A stretch of 64,000 bases of DNA. Origin: Bradyrhizobium elkanii USDA 76 (GTDB taxonomy: Bacteria > Pseudomonadota > Alphaproteobacteria > Rhizobiales > Xanthobacteraceae). Below are positions 51,932 through 61,747 of the stretch, one piece after another (within the stretch, counting starts at the first letter, position 1; every line of letters starts with the position of its first letter). The position numbers and the translations under genes were made by a program. The notes beneath the pieces are model-generated. The model did not search any database, was not told the DNA's origin, and was given only the letters and a program-made list of their open reading frames with translations. Where the stretch lies: the NCBI RefSeq assembly GCF_023278185.1, contig NZ_CP066356.1, forward strand, positions 2,596,001-2,660,000. The letters run 5' to 3'.

Positions 51932-54154
51932 TCATTCAGCGGGAGCGGTCGCGCAGCTGCGCATAACATCACAGAGAGACAGATATTGTCGGGTCGCGTG
52001 AAGAAAACGCTCGCCGGGAATTTCGAGCTCTGCGCCGGTGATCGCGCGCGCCGCCTGCATTCCCGAGATCACGGCTGTTTCAACGCATTCGGTGTTGAAG
52101 CCGGTGTCGATCCAGGTTCCGGCGAGGTACAGGTGCTTGAAGCCGGACTCGTCGGTCTTCAGGCGCCAGGCGCTGGTGCCGGCCGCCGTCGCGACACAGC
52201 AATCCCAGGGACTGACATTGGCTTTGACGTGCTGAGCCCTGATCCGGCGATAGCCGTGGCGATCCTGATCGTCGTAAAGCACGGTCCAGTCAAACGCACC
52301 ATTCGTCATCACCTTCGGCCAGATGAATTTGGCCTTGTGCTCGAGCCAATCCAACGTCTTGAGATAGGCGAGCAGATTTGCCACCTCCTGGGCATGCCGG
52401 CTTGTCTGCGGCGCTGCGTACAATTTCGAAGGGAAGACGTCACAGAGGTAGTGAAGCGAGTAGGGAGGGTCGCGGCGCTCATACCGCAGGAGCTGGAACA
52501 TGTCCGCCCAGATGTCGAGAGGATTGGGGCCTGACACCAGCGCGGGCTTTTGTCCGGACCAGCCGAGGTCGGCAAGCGAGCGCGTGCTCCAGAGCTGAAC
52601 TGCGATGCTGGGCACCAGGCGAAGCTTTGCCGCCATATTCCAGAAGCCGGTGCTGTGGTTGTAAAGGTCGTCGAACGGCTCGTGCTTTGCTTCAATGCTA
52701 GATAGGCCCGGTCCGGGCGGTCGCTCGACACTTTTGTTACCCGTGAACTTCTTGAAAGCGCCGAGCGGTATCGCCAGGACGACATCGTCGAAATCGTCGA
52801 CTCGTGTCTTTACGTCGGTGCCGACCCGCTCGTTGCACCAGAACGATTCAAAATCAACGCAGCCGTTCGGGGGCACGTCGAGGTGAAGCCAGTCGGGTTG
52901 GCTGCTCCAGCCGGACAGTCCATCGCCAATCGGCACGGTCCATTCATAGCCGGACTTCGGTATCGCCTGCACGTCAAAGTGCAGTGAATCGACAGATCGC
53001 CCGTCCGACGAGACCCTGATATCGGTCAGTTTGTGAAAGAACCGAAACTCGACGTCTCGCTGCTTGAGTATCTCGAACAGGGGAGCGACGATCACTTCGC
53101 CTGCACCGGCCTGCAGCTCCCACGCCACGGCTCCCTGATAGGTTCCGAGTGCTCGAAGCAGGACCTGCACCGCGGTTCCTGCGCCGTAGCTCGCGTTGGC
53201 GATGTCTCCGTCCGGATACTGAAACATTGTGTCGTAGAGCGCTCTCACCATTGGCGACTGCTTGACCAGTAAGGGCTCGGCGCCATGACGAACCAACCAG
53301 CGGCGAAAGTCCTCGCCGTCCATCTGCTGGATGGATCGTTGCTCAATCACGATGTCGTCGAAAATGCCGTCCACCAGCGGCCACGCTAGTCGCAAGGCCT
53401 GGTCGAACAAGTGACCGGCTGCGGTATTCGCAAAGGTCATATGACAACTGGCGCCAGCAGCGCCCTGAAGCACCCGGCGGACTAATTCCATGTCCGCGGG
53501 GCCAAACGAGATCATGTCTTCGTCGAGATGCAACAGCCATGCCGAGGCAATCTCCAGACAGGTCCTTGCCGTCACCACACCGAGCAGTCTTGAGGGAGGA
53601 AACCGCGGGTCGTCGCGCATTTTTATCGTTTCGATCGAAACTTCGTCGAGCTTGACGATCGGCGAGTCTGACCCGAGCGCATAGTCGTGGAAGTCGATCA
53701 ACAGCCCTATCGCGTGCGACAGACAATTGGCGATGCTGAGGTCAGCCGGTTCTCTGCCGGGTATACCGACTTTCTTCGATGTCGGGAAGTTGACGTCATA
53801 CACGGTCGGCTTGGCCCCATCGGGATCGCCGATCGGCGTGTAAGCCTGTGGGAGAATCAAGGTGTTCAAATCGACTTTCGCTCCCTTCCGCGGCAAGTTT
53901 CGGTAAACCTCAGCCAACATCTGGAAAGCGTTCAGGTAGTGGCCGAACCAGATATGCAGGCCATGCTCGATGTTGCGGCCCTGCGCATCGCGCCCGCTGG
54001 CGCACTTGCCTCCGAGCCGCCATCCCAGCTGGTAGACCGTGACGTGATACTGCTTGCGCAATTCCGGGGTAAGGCTGAGCTGATAGGCGGCGGAAAGTCC
54101 CGCCATTCCGCCGCCCACGATGATGATGCGGCGTTGACTCAAGTCTGTCTCCAT
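51932..54154 (-). CDS. FAD-dependent amine-oxidase-fold oxidoreductase
   Basis: The 740-aa protein has IIIVGGGMAGLSAAYQLSL at the N-terminus, GWRLGGKCASGRD, IEHGLHIWFGHYLNAFQML, and a C-terminal FAD block HLYLAGTWIDTGFNTECVETAV. It is a homologue of the N-terminal part of the next gene product (shared GWRLGGK, GLH(I/V)W and the final block), so the pair arose by duplication. Family relatives include phytoene and squalene desaturases and dehydroxylases. The start overlaps the TPR gene by 16 bp. No carotenoid gene is nearby, so the substrate is open. Confidence 0.8.
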   Translation of the reverse strand: METDLSQRRIIIVGGGMAGLSAAYQLSLTPELRKQYHVTVYQLGWRLGGKCASGRDAQGRNIEHGLHIWFGHYLNAFQMLAEVYRNLPRKGAKVDLNTLILPQAYTPIGDPDGAKPTVYDVNFPTSKKVGIPGREPADLSIANCLSHAIGLLIDFHDYALGSDSPIVKLDEVSIETIKMRDDPRFPPSRLLGVVTARTCLEIASAWLLHLDEDMISFGPADMELVRRVLQGAAGASCHMTFANTAAGHLFDQALRLAWPLVDGIFDDIVIEQRSIQQMDGEDFRRWLVRHGAEPLLVKQSPMVRALYDTMFQYPDGDIANASYGAGTAVQVLLRALGTYQGAVAWELQAGAGEVIVAPLFEILKQRDVEFRFFHKLTDIRVSSDGRSVDSLHFDVQAIPKSGYEWTVPIGDGLSGWSSQPDWLHLDVPPNGCVDFESFWCNERVGTDVKTRVDDFDDVVLAIPLGAFKKFTGNKSVERPPGPGLSSIEAKHEPFDDLYNHSTGFWNMAAKLRLVPSIAVQLWSTRSLADLGWSGQKPALVSGPNPLDIWADMFQLLRYERRDPPYSLHYLCDVFPSKLYAAPQTSRHAQEVANLLAYLKTLDWLEHKAKFIWPKVMTNGAFDWTVLYDDQDRHGYRRIRAQHVKANVSPWDCCVATAAGTSAWRLKTDESGFKHLYLAGTWIDTGFNTECVETAVISGMQAARAITGAELEIPGERFLHATRQYLSLCDVMRSCATAPAE

Positions 54155-55920
54155 TGCGACGACAGCGATGGATGGACACGTTTCAGTTCGGCGAGTTCCT
54201 TGGCGGCGCCGAGGCGTTCAAAGATGTCAGCCGCCTGCCGCAGGCGAGACTCACGCTCAGGATCGCTCGCGCTGATCGCAAGGCCGGTTCGATAGATCGC
54301 CTGCGCCTGCTCGCGGGGGGTTTGCAGCAGCTCGGCCATTTTGGCGGCGCGCTTCCAATTCTCGAGCGCCCGCGCCGGTTGACCGGTCAGGAAGCGCAAT
54401 CGGCCGTTCATTAACAGACTGTAGAGACGGCAGATCGGCGATGTTCGAGCGAGCCGGGAAAGCTCCCGGCACGCCAGCTTCGCCTGGCTTTGAATGTTCG
54501 GAGAGACCGAGCCGGAAGCTGGCTCCCAATGGCTCAGTAAGACATCGGCGATTCCTGCCGGTCCGAAGGCATATCCGCCCCACACAACGCCGCATTCGCG
54601 CAAGATCGGAAGTCCCCGTTCCGCAAGCTCAAGGGCGACTGCGACCTCGCCGCGCTCGAGATAGCCGGCAGCGGCCACGCCCGTGCAAAGCAATTGTTCC
54701 GTGCGGATCAACCGCTGACCCGCCAGCGCTTTCAGTTTGTCGAGGCATCCGTTATCGGCCCCGCCCCGGGTGATGTCGATCAATGCCCGCAAGGAAAGAC
54801 TCCAAGCGCGGATCTGCGGCGGGGAATCGTCGGAGAGTTCCGCGAACAGCCTGGCAAGCCGCTCGTCGGCGAGCGAAATATATCCCCGCAACAGCGCGAT
54901 GAAGATCAACATCGTCTCGCTGTTCTGCGCACGCTTTCGGTCTCCCAAGCGCTCGTAACAACGTCTTGCATGTTCGCCATGCGCCTCGGCATTGTCCCAT
55001 TCGGCGAGGCCATAAGAGAGAACGCCGAGAACGAGTCGGACCCGCGCGATCTCTGGCAGCGAGCCGTAATCTTCCGCCAATTGGATCGCGCGCGCTCCGT
55101 AGGTGCGGCCGATCCCCACCATGCCGGACATCCCCATTCCGAGGGCCAGCGCGCTGTATCCTCGAATCGTCTCTGGGGTCGCGCCGCATTTTTCGGCTAG
55201 GTTCAACGAGGCCAGGGTTCCGTTGAGCACGGCCAGCGAGTCGTTCTGGTAAAAATACTGCTCCGACAGAAATTCGTGCATATGAGCGACGCGCTGCATG
55301 TCGGACCTGTCCTGCTCAGCCAGGTCCACTTGTTTCGACGAGGTAAATCGTAACCTCAACTGGGTTGCGGCGTTGCGAACAAGCGCGCCGATTCGTTCGG
55401 TCTTGCTCGCCGGAAGACGATGACCAAGCAACTCCATCGCGCGTTGGTAGTGGTTGGCCGAGCTCTCGTAGTCCGACAATTCGTGACAGGCATCGCCGAG
55501 GATGACCTCCCAAGCCGCCTTGCGGCTGCTTCCGATCTGGATCGCTTCGCGCTGCGTGAGATCGAATAGCTTCTCCACGTAACGGATCGCTTCGCGATTT
55601 GCCGAGTTGTTGCGCGACTGTTGCGCCGCAAGCTCGAGGTAAGTGATCGCCCGCAACGGCTCACCGCCAAGCTCGAGATGCCTTGCCAGGCGCGCATAAT
55701 TCGGTTGCAGCTCCTCGGCGTGATGCTGCTCGATGAAGCCGGCAATCCGCCGATGGAGGGTCCTTCGCTGCGCAACAGACAAGACATGATAGGCAACCTC
55801 CATCGTTATGGAGTGCCTAAACACAAAGGACAGTGGATTCGTCTCGCGATCGAGTTGCAGGAAGTCGGAGTCGATCAGTCGGCGGATGCATTCCGCCTTG
55901 GTGGCAGCGGACAACTCCAA
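54139..55920 (-). CDS. TPR half of a soluble-adenylyl-cyclase-like protein (separate frame)
   Basis: The 593-aa frame begins at TTG and contains LSFVFRHSITMEVAYHVLSVAQRRTLHRRI, the conserved start of the C-terminal region of cyclase-AAA-TPR proteins, then many helical repeats with TPR character. In relatives this region continues directly from the ATPase, but here it is in a different frame overlapping the upstream gene by 46 bp. About 90 residues that normally join the halves are absent. It is either a translationally coupled partner or the 3' part of a gene broken by a deletion with frameshift. Confidence 0.7.
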   Translation of the reverse strand: MELSAATKAECIRRLIDSDFLQLDRETNPLSFVFRHSITMEVAYHVLSVAQRRTLHRRIAGFIEQHHAEELQPNYARLARHLELGGEPLRAITYLELAAQQSRNNSANREAIRYVEKLFDLTQREAIQIGSSRKAAWEVILGDACHELSDYESSANHYQRAMELLGHRLPASKTERIGALVRNAATQLRLRFTSSKQVDLAEQDRSDMQRVAHMHEFLSEQYFYQNDSLAVLNGTLASLNLAEKCGATPETIRGYSALALGMGMSGMVGIGRTYGARAIQLAEDYGSLPEIARVRLVLGVLSYGLAEWDNAEAHGEHARRCYERLGDRKRAQNSETMLIFIALLRGYISLADERLARLFAELSDDSPPQIRAWSLSLRALIDITRGGADNGCLDKLKALAGQRLIRTEQLLCTGVAAAGYLERGEVAVALELAERGLPILRECGVVWGGYAFGPAGIADVLLSHWEPASGSVSPNIQSQAKLACRELSRLARTSPICRLYSLLMNGRLRFLTGQPARALENWKRAAKMAELLQTPREQAQAIYRTGLAISASDPERESRLRQAADIFERLGAAKELAELKRVHPSLSSQWRQT

Positions 55921-57959
55921 ATCTTTCCGGTATCCCTGAGCGCGAGCGCGAGCTCCTCGCTGAAGAACGGATTTCCGCTGGCATGACCGTAGACATATCG
56001 CACCAATTCCGGCGGAACCTCGGACGATCTCAGGCGCCGCTTCACCAGCAGCCGCACGTCGTCGCGCGACAGCCGGTCGAGCCGCAGCTGCAGCGACGAG
56101 GCGAGTTCGACGGCAAGGCGCTGCTCTGCGATCGTAGTCGTCTGGGTCCGCTGGGTAACCACGATCAGGAAGTCAGAAAGCCGGCGCGCGACGGCGCCGA
56201 GCAGTTCGATCGAGGGGCCGTCGAACCAGTGGACGTCCTCCATCAGGAGGATGCGAACGCTCGATCGGCGTAGGATGAAGATCACGAGTTCTTCGATCGC
56301 GCTCGCGCGAGCCGAGCCGACGATCTGTTCGGTGAAGGCGAATTCGGAAAATCCCAGTGGAATGACTTCTTCGAGCAGCGGAAGCCAATTCAGCAGCGGC
56401 TCGTTTTCGAGCAGCGCTTCCGACAATTCGCGTCGGACCCGCAGTCCGTCGCCCGGTCCTTCAAACTGCAAGATCTGCCGCAACACGGCGCGCCACACGA
56501 AATAGGGCGTCGATCTTTCGATGGCCGTGGCATTTGCGATCAGGACGGCGTGATTGTCGGCCTGCGCCGATCCGATGAAGTCTTCGAGCAGGCGCGATTT
56601 TCCGATGCCGGCTTCACCTGCAATGAGGACGAGCTTACCGGTTCCCGTCTTCAGACCGTCGAGGCAGCTCCTGAGCATCGCGGCTTCGCTGACGCGGTCA
56701 ATGATGGTGCGCCGGGGCGGAGCATGGAAATCGTCGGACACTGCCGCCGGGCTGAACGCCAACATCGATGCGCCCGTCCCCTTGACCTGGAGATGTGGCA
56801 GCAGGTTGAACACGATCCTGCGCCCGACGGCCTGGGCCGTCGTGGCGTCGCAGACGATGTCGCCCTGTGCGGCCTCGGCGAAATGCGCGGCCACATTGAT
56901 CGCCTGCCCAAAAATCCCGAACGTCCTTTGATGGAGGCCGCCATAATTGCTGCAGAACAGGCGGCCCGTCGCCATGCCGACAGAAATAGGAATGGCCTTC
57001 GCTTCCAGCTGGCGACGGAGGCGCAGACACGCCTCGACGGCTCTGAAGGGATCGTCTTCGTGGGCAAGCGGAGCCAATCCGAAGACGAGCGTGAGAGTCA
57101 GGCCCTTGTCGTCCATCAGGACCTGATGAACGGTTCCCTCGAGCCGTTCGGCGATTTGCTGGACGTCAACGACGAAGGCCTGCAGTCTCGTCAAGAAATC
57201 ATCATCGAAAATGAAATCGGGAAGGCCGACCCGCGCCACTGTGAGCGTGCGAAACTCGCCGACCCAGTCGCTGGCGTCGGCCTTGTCCGTGTGGCTTCCG
57301 AAGATAGTGCCGTTTATCGGTGCCATGGCACTAGGCGAGTTCATTCCAAGGAGCCGCGCCCCATAGGGCATGGGTTCGAGTTCGCACGAGCCCGAGCCCG
57401 CCAACAGCCGCGCGGCGTTTGCACACAACGCGATGTCGCCGATCTCGGCCTTCTGATAAGCGAGGCCGATGCTGTAGAAGGGGGCACCGGCTGCAACATA
57501 GTGCCATTTGTCCTGCCAACCGCCGAGCCTGCAGAAGAACACTTCGCCGGTTTCTACTGCCGTACGCGCATTGATCGCTTCTCGGCCCGGCCCGGCGGTC
57601 ATGGCCTGTCGCAGCGCAAGGCCGCAGCGTACGGCCTGCGCGGTAGCGACTGCAGCGTCCGGATCGACCCAAATCGCGAGAATGGCGTCGCCGGCGAAAG
57701 CGACGATGTCGCCTCCCTCTGAATCGATCACGTCGGCCAGTATCGCAAAGCAATCGTTGATGAAGTAGGTAAGGCTTTCGGCGCCGTCGCCGGCAGCGCG
57801 GTCGGTCTTCGCCGTGAAGCCAGCAATGTCGATAAGCAGTACTGCCGCGGTCCGGGCTTCCGCGCGAGGGTTGTTTGACCAGTCCTGAGACTGGAGGCGT
57901 GCATTCACCCATTTTGGCGTGTGGGCGGCTTGCTCCCTTGCGACAGCTCCGGCAGGCAT
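55875..57959 (-). CDS. Soluble-adenylyl-cyclase-like protein: two class III cyclase domains and AAA ATPase
   Basis: The 694-aa protein has a first cyclase domain (about 35-200) with metal Asp44 (LLIDIAGF) and Asp91 (FAGDAILAIW), a second cyclase domain (about 250-420) with FGIFGQAINVAAHF keeping the Asn but with His in the Arg position, then a P-loop ATPase with Lys454 (GEAGIGKSRLLEDF) and LLMEDVHWFD as Walker B. This order matches animal soluble adenylyl cyclase (ADCY10). ATG 57959 has CGAGGT upstream. The frame ends at LRDTGKI plus an unrelated 10-residue tail, just where relatives continue. Confidence 0.8.
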   Translation of the reverse strand: MPAGAVAREQAAHTPKWVNARLQSQDWSNNPRAEARTAAVLLIDIAGFTAKTDRAAGDGAESLTYFINDCFAILADVIDSEGGDIVAFAGDAILAIWVDPDAAVATAQAVRCGLALRQAMTAGPGREAINARTAVETGEVFFCRLGGWQDKWHYVAAGAPFYSIGLAYQKAEIGDIALCANAARLLAGSGSCELEPMPYGARLLGMNSPSAMAPINGTIFGSHTDKADASDWVGEFRTLTVARVGLPDFIFDDDFLTRLQAFVVDVQQIAERLEGTVHQVLMDDKGLTLTLVFGLAPLAHEDDPFRAVEACLRLRRQLEAKAIPISVGMATGRLFCSNYGGLHQRTFGIFGQAINVAAHFAEAAQGDIVCDATTAQAVGRRIVFNLLPHLQVKGTGASMLAFSPAAVSDDFHAPPRRTIIDRVSEAAMLRSCLDGLKTGTGKLVLIAGEAGIGKSRLLEDFIGSAQADNHAVLIANATAIERSTPYFVWRAVLRQILQFEGPGDGLRVRRELSEALLENEPLLNWLPLLEEVIPLGFSEFAFTEQIVGSARASAIEELVIFILRRSSVRILLMEDVHWFDGPSIELLGAVARRLSDFLIVVTQRTQTTTIAEQRLAVELASSLQLRLDRLSRDDVRLLVKRRLRSSEVPPELVRYVYGHASGNPFFSEELALALRDTGKIWSCPLPPRRNASAD

Positions 57960-59426
57960 TGCACGACCTCGGCTCAATGGAGCCGGAATGGAACCCTGTC
58001 TTGGAGAGAAAATCAACAAACCAAGCGGCTCGCGGACCGCCGGGAGACCGTCAGCGGTCTTGTCCAATTGCTCGACACTATGCCTTTATGTCTAAAATGC
58101 CTTTTATCACTTTGGTGGCATGCGAGCTGTGGGGTGGCTCACAATGATCGTCAAACCTTGGGTCCGTCCGTGATCCGGAAAGAGCGCGACCACAGGCGAT
58201 GACTTGCCACTCACGCGCCGAGCGGATGTGGTGCTTGAGGAGGCTCGGTGTTTTCATGTTGACGTGCACATGAAGGGCTGGCCGAGCCGTGCGCATGAGG
58301 CGGCGCGAATGCGCGGCAACGGACGGCTCACTGGCTCTCTCAGCTTTCGACGCTTTGCTTTGGTCCAGTCTTCATGAGGCTGCTCGTTCTGCACAAGCTG
58401 GGCCTTCCTACCGAATATCCCCGAGCTGAAAGTCCTTCCGCTGTTGGCTCATCTTCTCACCCAGCGAGCCAAATTGAGGCTTAACACATTGAAAACACTG
58501 CAGCGGGAAATGACGCGGCGATCCCGGCAGGAGGGATATCTTGAGCGAATTCAATGATGTGCATTGGATAAGCCGTCTGAATGGCGCCATTGCCCGCCTT
58601 GGTGTTTTTGTTGCGGTGGCTAGCCGGGCAGGGCATTTTTGGTTCCGAAGCCGAACGCGAGGCACAGAGACAGCAGCGCGCCGAACTGCTGGAAGGCAGG
58701 TGGTTAGCCTCGTGAGCGGCGATTCCAGACTTCCAGATCCGGAATCCCGTCCTAATCGGCTGGGACCGAACAGGGCGGTGTCTCGGCCTCAGTGCCGAGA
58801 TGGAAAGGTCGGGGCACAACCGTGGTGACTTCGAAGTGGGAAAGCCGGTGCAATATACCCATGGTCACCAAGGCACCTTTGAATGAAGCGCTGTTCGATA
58901 CGGCCGGCCGGGCGCGAATGCGAACCCCGTGAATAAAAATGCGCCCGAGTCTCAGATCATGGCGCCGTACCAAATCACGAGCGCGAAGATCACCAGCAAG
59001 ACGATGGTGATGATTTGTTCACCGATGGGTATCGGCTGTCTGTCCATGACGGCCCGGCCCTCCGTGCGCGGGAGCGGGATGCTGCAACGGGCCGTTGGTT
59101 CGTCAGCACAGCGGGGCCCGCTTAAAATGCGTGCGGGCGGCCATTGGCTCCAGGCCCAGGAAGGTGATGCAAAATCCTGACGGCTCGAAGTCTGCACCCT
59201 CCGTGGCCAAAGGATCATGGCCCAAACGGACTATCCGTCGGGCGAAAACGTCACTGCAATTGTCTCGAAGTGAGCGGCATGTGGAAATCTCGAGTGCCAA
59301 ATCAGCTATCTGTCTGACGCCGTCAAATGATCATGGTGTGCGAGCCTGCTCACGAACGAAAATTGCACGTATCTGGTGCGGCAGTGGCCCTAGGAGCAAC
59401 GAGAACTCAGTAAGATATTGATCCTC
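57960..59426. other. Long gap with little coding signal
   Basis: About 1.5 kb separates the cyclase operon from the first tRNA-half repeat. No frame here looks like a known protein, codon use is irregular and the frames are short. I see one possible small membrane protein (58952-59047). The lower GC of several stretches and absence of genes suggest degraded or recently shuffled DNA, in keeping with the neighbouring att-like repeat. Confidence 0.5.
58952..59047 (-). CDS. Possible 31-aa single-pass membrane protein
   Basis: The frame encodes MDRQPIPIGEQ followed by a hydrophobic helix (IITIVLLVIFALVIWYGAMI). A GGAGGG lies about 10 bases before the ATG. The protein would be a small membrane peptide of unknown role. 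With so few residues, chance cannot be excluded. Confidence 0.4.
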   Translation of the reverse strand: MDRQPIPIGEQIITIVLLVIFALVIWYGAMI

Positions 59427-59474
59427 TTGGTGGGCCCGGCAGGACTCGAACCTGCAACCAGACCGTTATGAGCG
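59427..59474 (-). repeat. 48-bp direct repeat copy A: 3' half of tRNA(CAT), att-like
   Basis: On the minus strand the segment runs from the anticodon loop CTCATAA (anticodon CAT) through the T arm (GCAGG-TTCGAGT-CCTGC) to the acceptor end CGGGCCCACCA with encoded CCA. The 5' half that should follow on the plus strand after 59474 is absent. An identical 48-bp copy lies at 63829-63876. Elements that integrate into tRNA genes leave exactly this kind of 3'-half duplicate. Confidence 0.85.
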
Positions 59475-59794
59475 CAGCGCGCATCCGGCAAATCTGAACG
59501 TTTTCAACGATTTTCGTGCTCATTTGTTCGTTTTCATGCACGTTCGTTCACGGGGTTTCTGTGGGATTTCTGGTGGGCGGCGGATCAGCATAGATCTCGC
59601 ATGGCTCCCCGAGCGCGCAAAGCGCGCTGTTGGGCCAAGGTCCATTATGCCGTCCCTAGACGCCATGTCGGCAATGGCCGGAAGCAGACCTACGCTTTGA
59701 GCTGGATCAAGGGTTTTGGACGCTCTCAATCATATGGTTGTTGATTGATCGCCAAGATTACTGAATCTGCATGGGGATTGAGGGGGAGATTGTC
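59475..59794. other. Non-coding left interior of the putative island
   Basis: No gene is supported. The stretch starts with an A/T-richer segment (GTTTTCAACGATTTTCGTG at 59500-59518) that has a 15/19 match at exactly the same distance from the right tRNA-half repeat. A TTTCTGGTG occurs at 59567-59575 and also near the right repeat. The remainder leads into the DUF3604 gene. Confidence 0.5.
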
Positions 59795-61732
59795 ATGACG
59801 TCTCGAAGCGTGATGTACGCATTGGTGTCGACCCTGATGCTAGGGACGATCTTGCCTGCGACCGCGGACGATACGGGTTCTCTCACCAAGGACAAAGCGG
59901 AAGCAGTCTTCAAGAAGCCTGCCAACTACTCCCCTTACGCTGATCGCGATTTCCCTACTCGACCGTTCTTCGGGGATACCCATCTGCACACGGCGATATC
60001 CTTTGATGCCGGTGCATTCGGCGCTCGCCTGAAGCCGCGGGATGCCTACCGCTTTGCACGGGGCGAACAAATCACATCCAATAGCGGACAACCCGTGAAG
60101 CTATCGCGTCCGCTCGATTTTCTCGTCGTCGCCGACCATTCCGACAACATGGGTTTCTTCACTGACATGATGGCGGGCAAACCGGAAATCCTGGCCGATC
60201 CGACTGGGCGACGCTGGTACGACATGATCCAGTCTGGCAAGGGCGACGAGGCGGCCATCGAGATCATTATCGCCTTCTCTCACGGAACTTTTCCAAAGGA
60301 CCTCATCTATTTCCCGGGTACCCGGGCCTATCACAATACCTGGCTCGACAATATCGCCGCGGCAGAACAGTACAATGATCCTGGGCGCTTCACGGCTTTC
60401 ATCGGTTACGAGTGGACCTCCAACACCGGCGGAAACAACCTGCACCGCAACGTCATCTTCCGTGACAATGGTGACAAGGCGAGTCAGGTCGATCCGTTCA
60501 CGGTGACGCCTCCGTTCGGCAGCGACAATCCCGCCGAGCTCTGGAAGTGGATGGACAACTACGAGAAGAAGACTGGTGGCAGTGTGCTCGCCATCAGCCA
60601 TAACGGCAATCTCAGCAACGGTCTGATGTTCCCAACCGTCGAGACATTCGGCAAGAAGGTTGACCGAGACTATGCCGAGACCCGCGCGAAGTGGGAGCGA
60701 CTCTACGAGACCACTCAGACCAAAGGTGATAGCGAAACGCACCCCTTCCTGTCGCCGAACGACGAATTCGCGAATTTTGAACGATGGGACAAGGGCAACC
60801 TTGACGGGAGCGTCGCCAAGAAGAAGGAAATGCTCGAGTTTGAATATGCCCGGTCGGCTCTCAAGAACGGCCTCAAACTGGAGCAGTCACTGGGCGTCAA
60901 TCCGTACAAGTTTGGAATGGTCGGAAGCACCGATGCTCACACGGGCCTCGTCGCGATCGAGGAAGAGAACTTCTTCGGCAAGACTGCACCCCAAGAGCCG
61001 AGCCCCAAGCGGATGCTGTCGACCTTCATTGACAACAAGGAGACCGGCATAAACGTCATGGACTGGGAGGTGTCGGCCTCCGGCTACGCGGCGGTCTGGG
61101 CCAAGGAGAATACGCGGGCTTCATTGTGGGACGCGATGGAGCGCAAGGAGACATACGCGACCACTGGCTCGCGTATGATCGTTCGCTTTTTCGGCGGCTG
61201 GGATTTCGCGCCGGGTGATGCCGACAATCGCCTGCCGGCCAATATCGGCTACACCAAGGGGGTGCCGATGGGCGGCGACCTCGCTGCCGCGCCGCAAGGC
61301 AAGGCCCCGACGTTCCTTGTCGCGGCGCTGAAGGATCCGATCGGCGCCAATCTGGACCGCTACCAGATCGTCAAGGGATGGCTCGACAAGGACGGCAATG
61401 CTCAAGAGAAGGTGTATGACGTCACTTGGGCGGGCGACCGCAAGCCCGACGCTAAGATCGGCAAGTTGCCTTCGGTGGGCAGCACGGTCGATCTTGCCAA
61501 CGCTACTTGGACCAACACGATCGGGGCGCCAGAGTTGATTACGGTCTGGAAGGACCCTGAGTTCGATCCGGCGCTGCGAGCCTTCTATTACGGTCGGGTC
61601 ATCGAGATTCCAACTCCGCGGTGGACGGCCTATGACGCGAAGCGGTTCAGCGTCACCCCGCTGCCGGGGACGACCATGACCGTGACGGAGCGGGCGTATA
61701 CATCCCCGATTTGGTACACGCCGAAGAAATAG
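59795..61732 (+). CDS. DUF3604 domain-containing secreted protein
   Basis: The 645-aa protein has a Sec signal peptide (MTSRSVMYALVSTLMLGTILPATA). It then has a PHP-phosphoesterase-like start RPFFGDTHLHTAISFDAG, with FLVVADHSDNMG, ALAISHNGN-type (VLAISHNGNLSNG) and MVGSTDAHTGL blocks. The Asp/His-rich motifs are spaced as in metal-dependent hydrolases, so a periplasmic metallohydrolase is likely, but DUF3604 has no established function known to me. The start at 59795 has GAGGGGGAG upstream; the frame begins 24 bp earlier. It is the first gene of a three-gene operon between tRNA-half repeats. Confidence 0.88.
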   Translation: MTSRSVMYALVSTLMLGTILPATADDTGSLTKDKAEAVFKKPANYSPYADRDFPTRPFFGDTHLHTAISFDAGAFGARLKPRDAYRFARGEQITSNSGQPVKLSRPLDFLVVADHSDNMGFFTDMMAGKPEILADPTGRRWYDMIQSGKGDEAAIEIIIAFSHGTFPKDLIYFPGTRAYHNTWLDNIAAAEQYNDPGRFTAFIGYEWTSNTGGNNLHRNVIFRDNGDKASQVDPFTVTPPFGSDNPAELWKWMDNYEKKTGGSVLAISHNGNLSNGLMFPTVETFGKKVDRDYAETRAKWERLYETTQTKGDSETHPFLSPNDEFANFERWDKGNLDGSVAKKKEMLEFEYARSALKNGLKLEQSLGVNPYKFGMVGSTDAHTGLVAIEEENFFGKTAPQEPSPKRMLSTFIDNKETGINVMDWEVSASGYAAVWAKENTRASLWDAMERKETYATTGSRMIVRFFGGWDFAPGDADNRLPANIGYTKGVPMGGDLAAAPQGKAPTFLVAALKDPIGANLDRYQIVKGWLDKDGNAQEKVYDVTWAGDRKPDAKIGKLPSVGSTVDLANATWTNTIGAPELITVWKDPEFDPALRAFYYGRVIEIPTPRWTAYDAKRFSVTPLPGTTMTVTERAYTSPIWYTPKK

Positions 61733-61747
61733 CGCGAGAGTTCAGTC

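Noticed and set aside
58408..58819. Two overlapping minus-strand frames of 85 and 112 residues in the gap after the cyclase gene
   Set aside because: Low-information, Arg/Ser/Pro-rich, mutually overlapping and without ribosome sites.
59427..59500. Complete tRNA gene at the left repeat
   Set aside because: The D arm, 5' acceptor strand and half of the anticodon stem are missing; only the 3' half is present.
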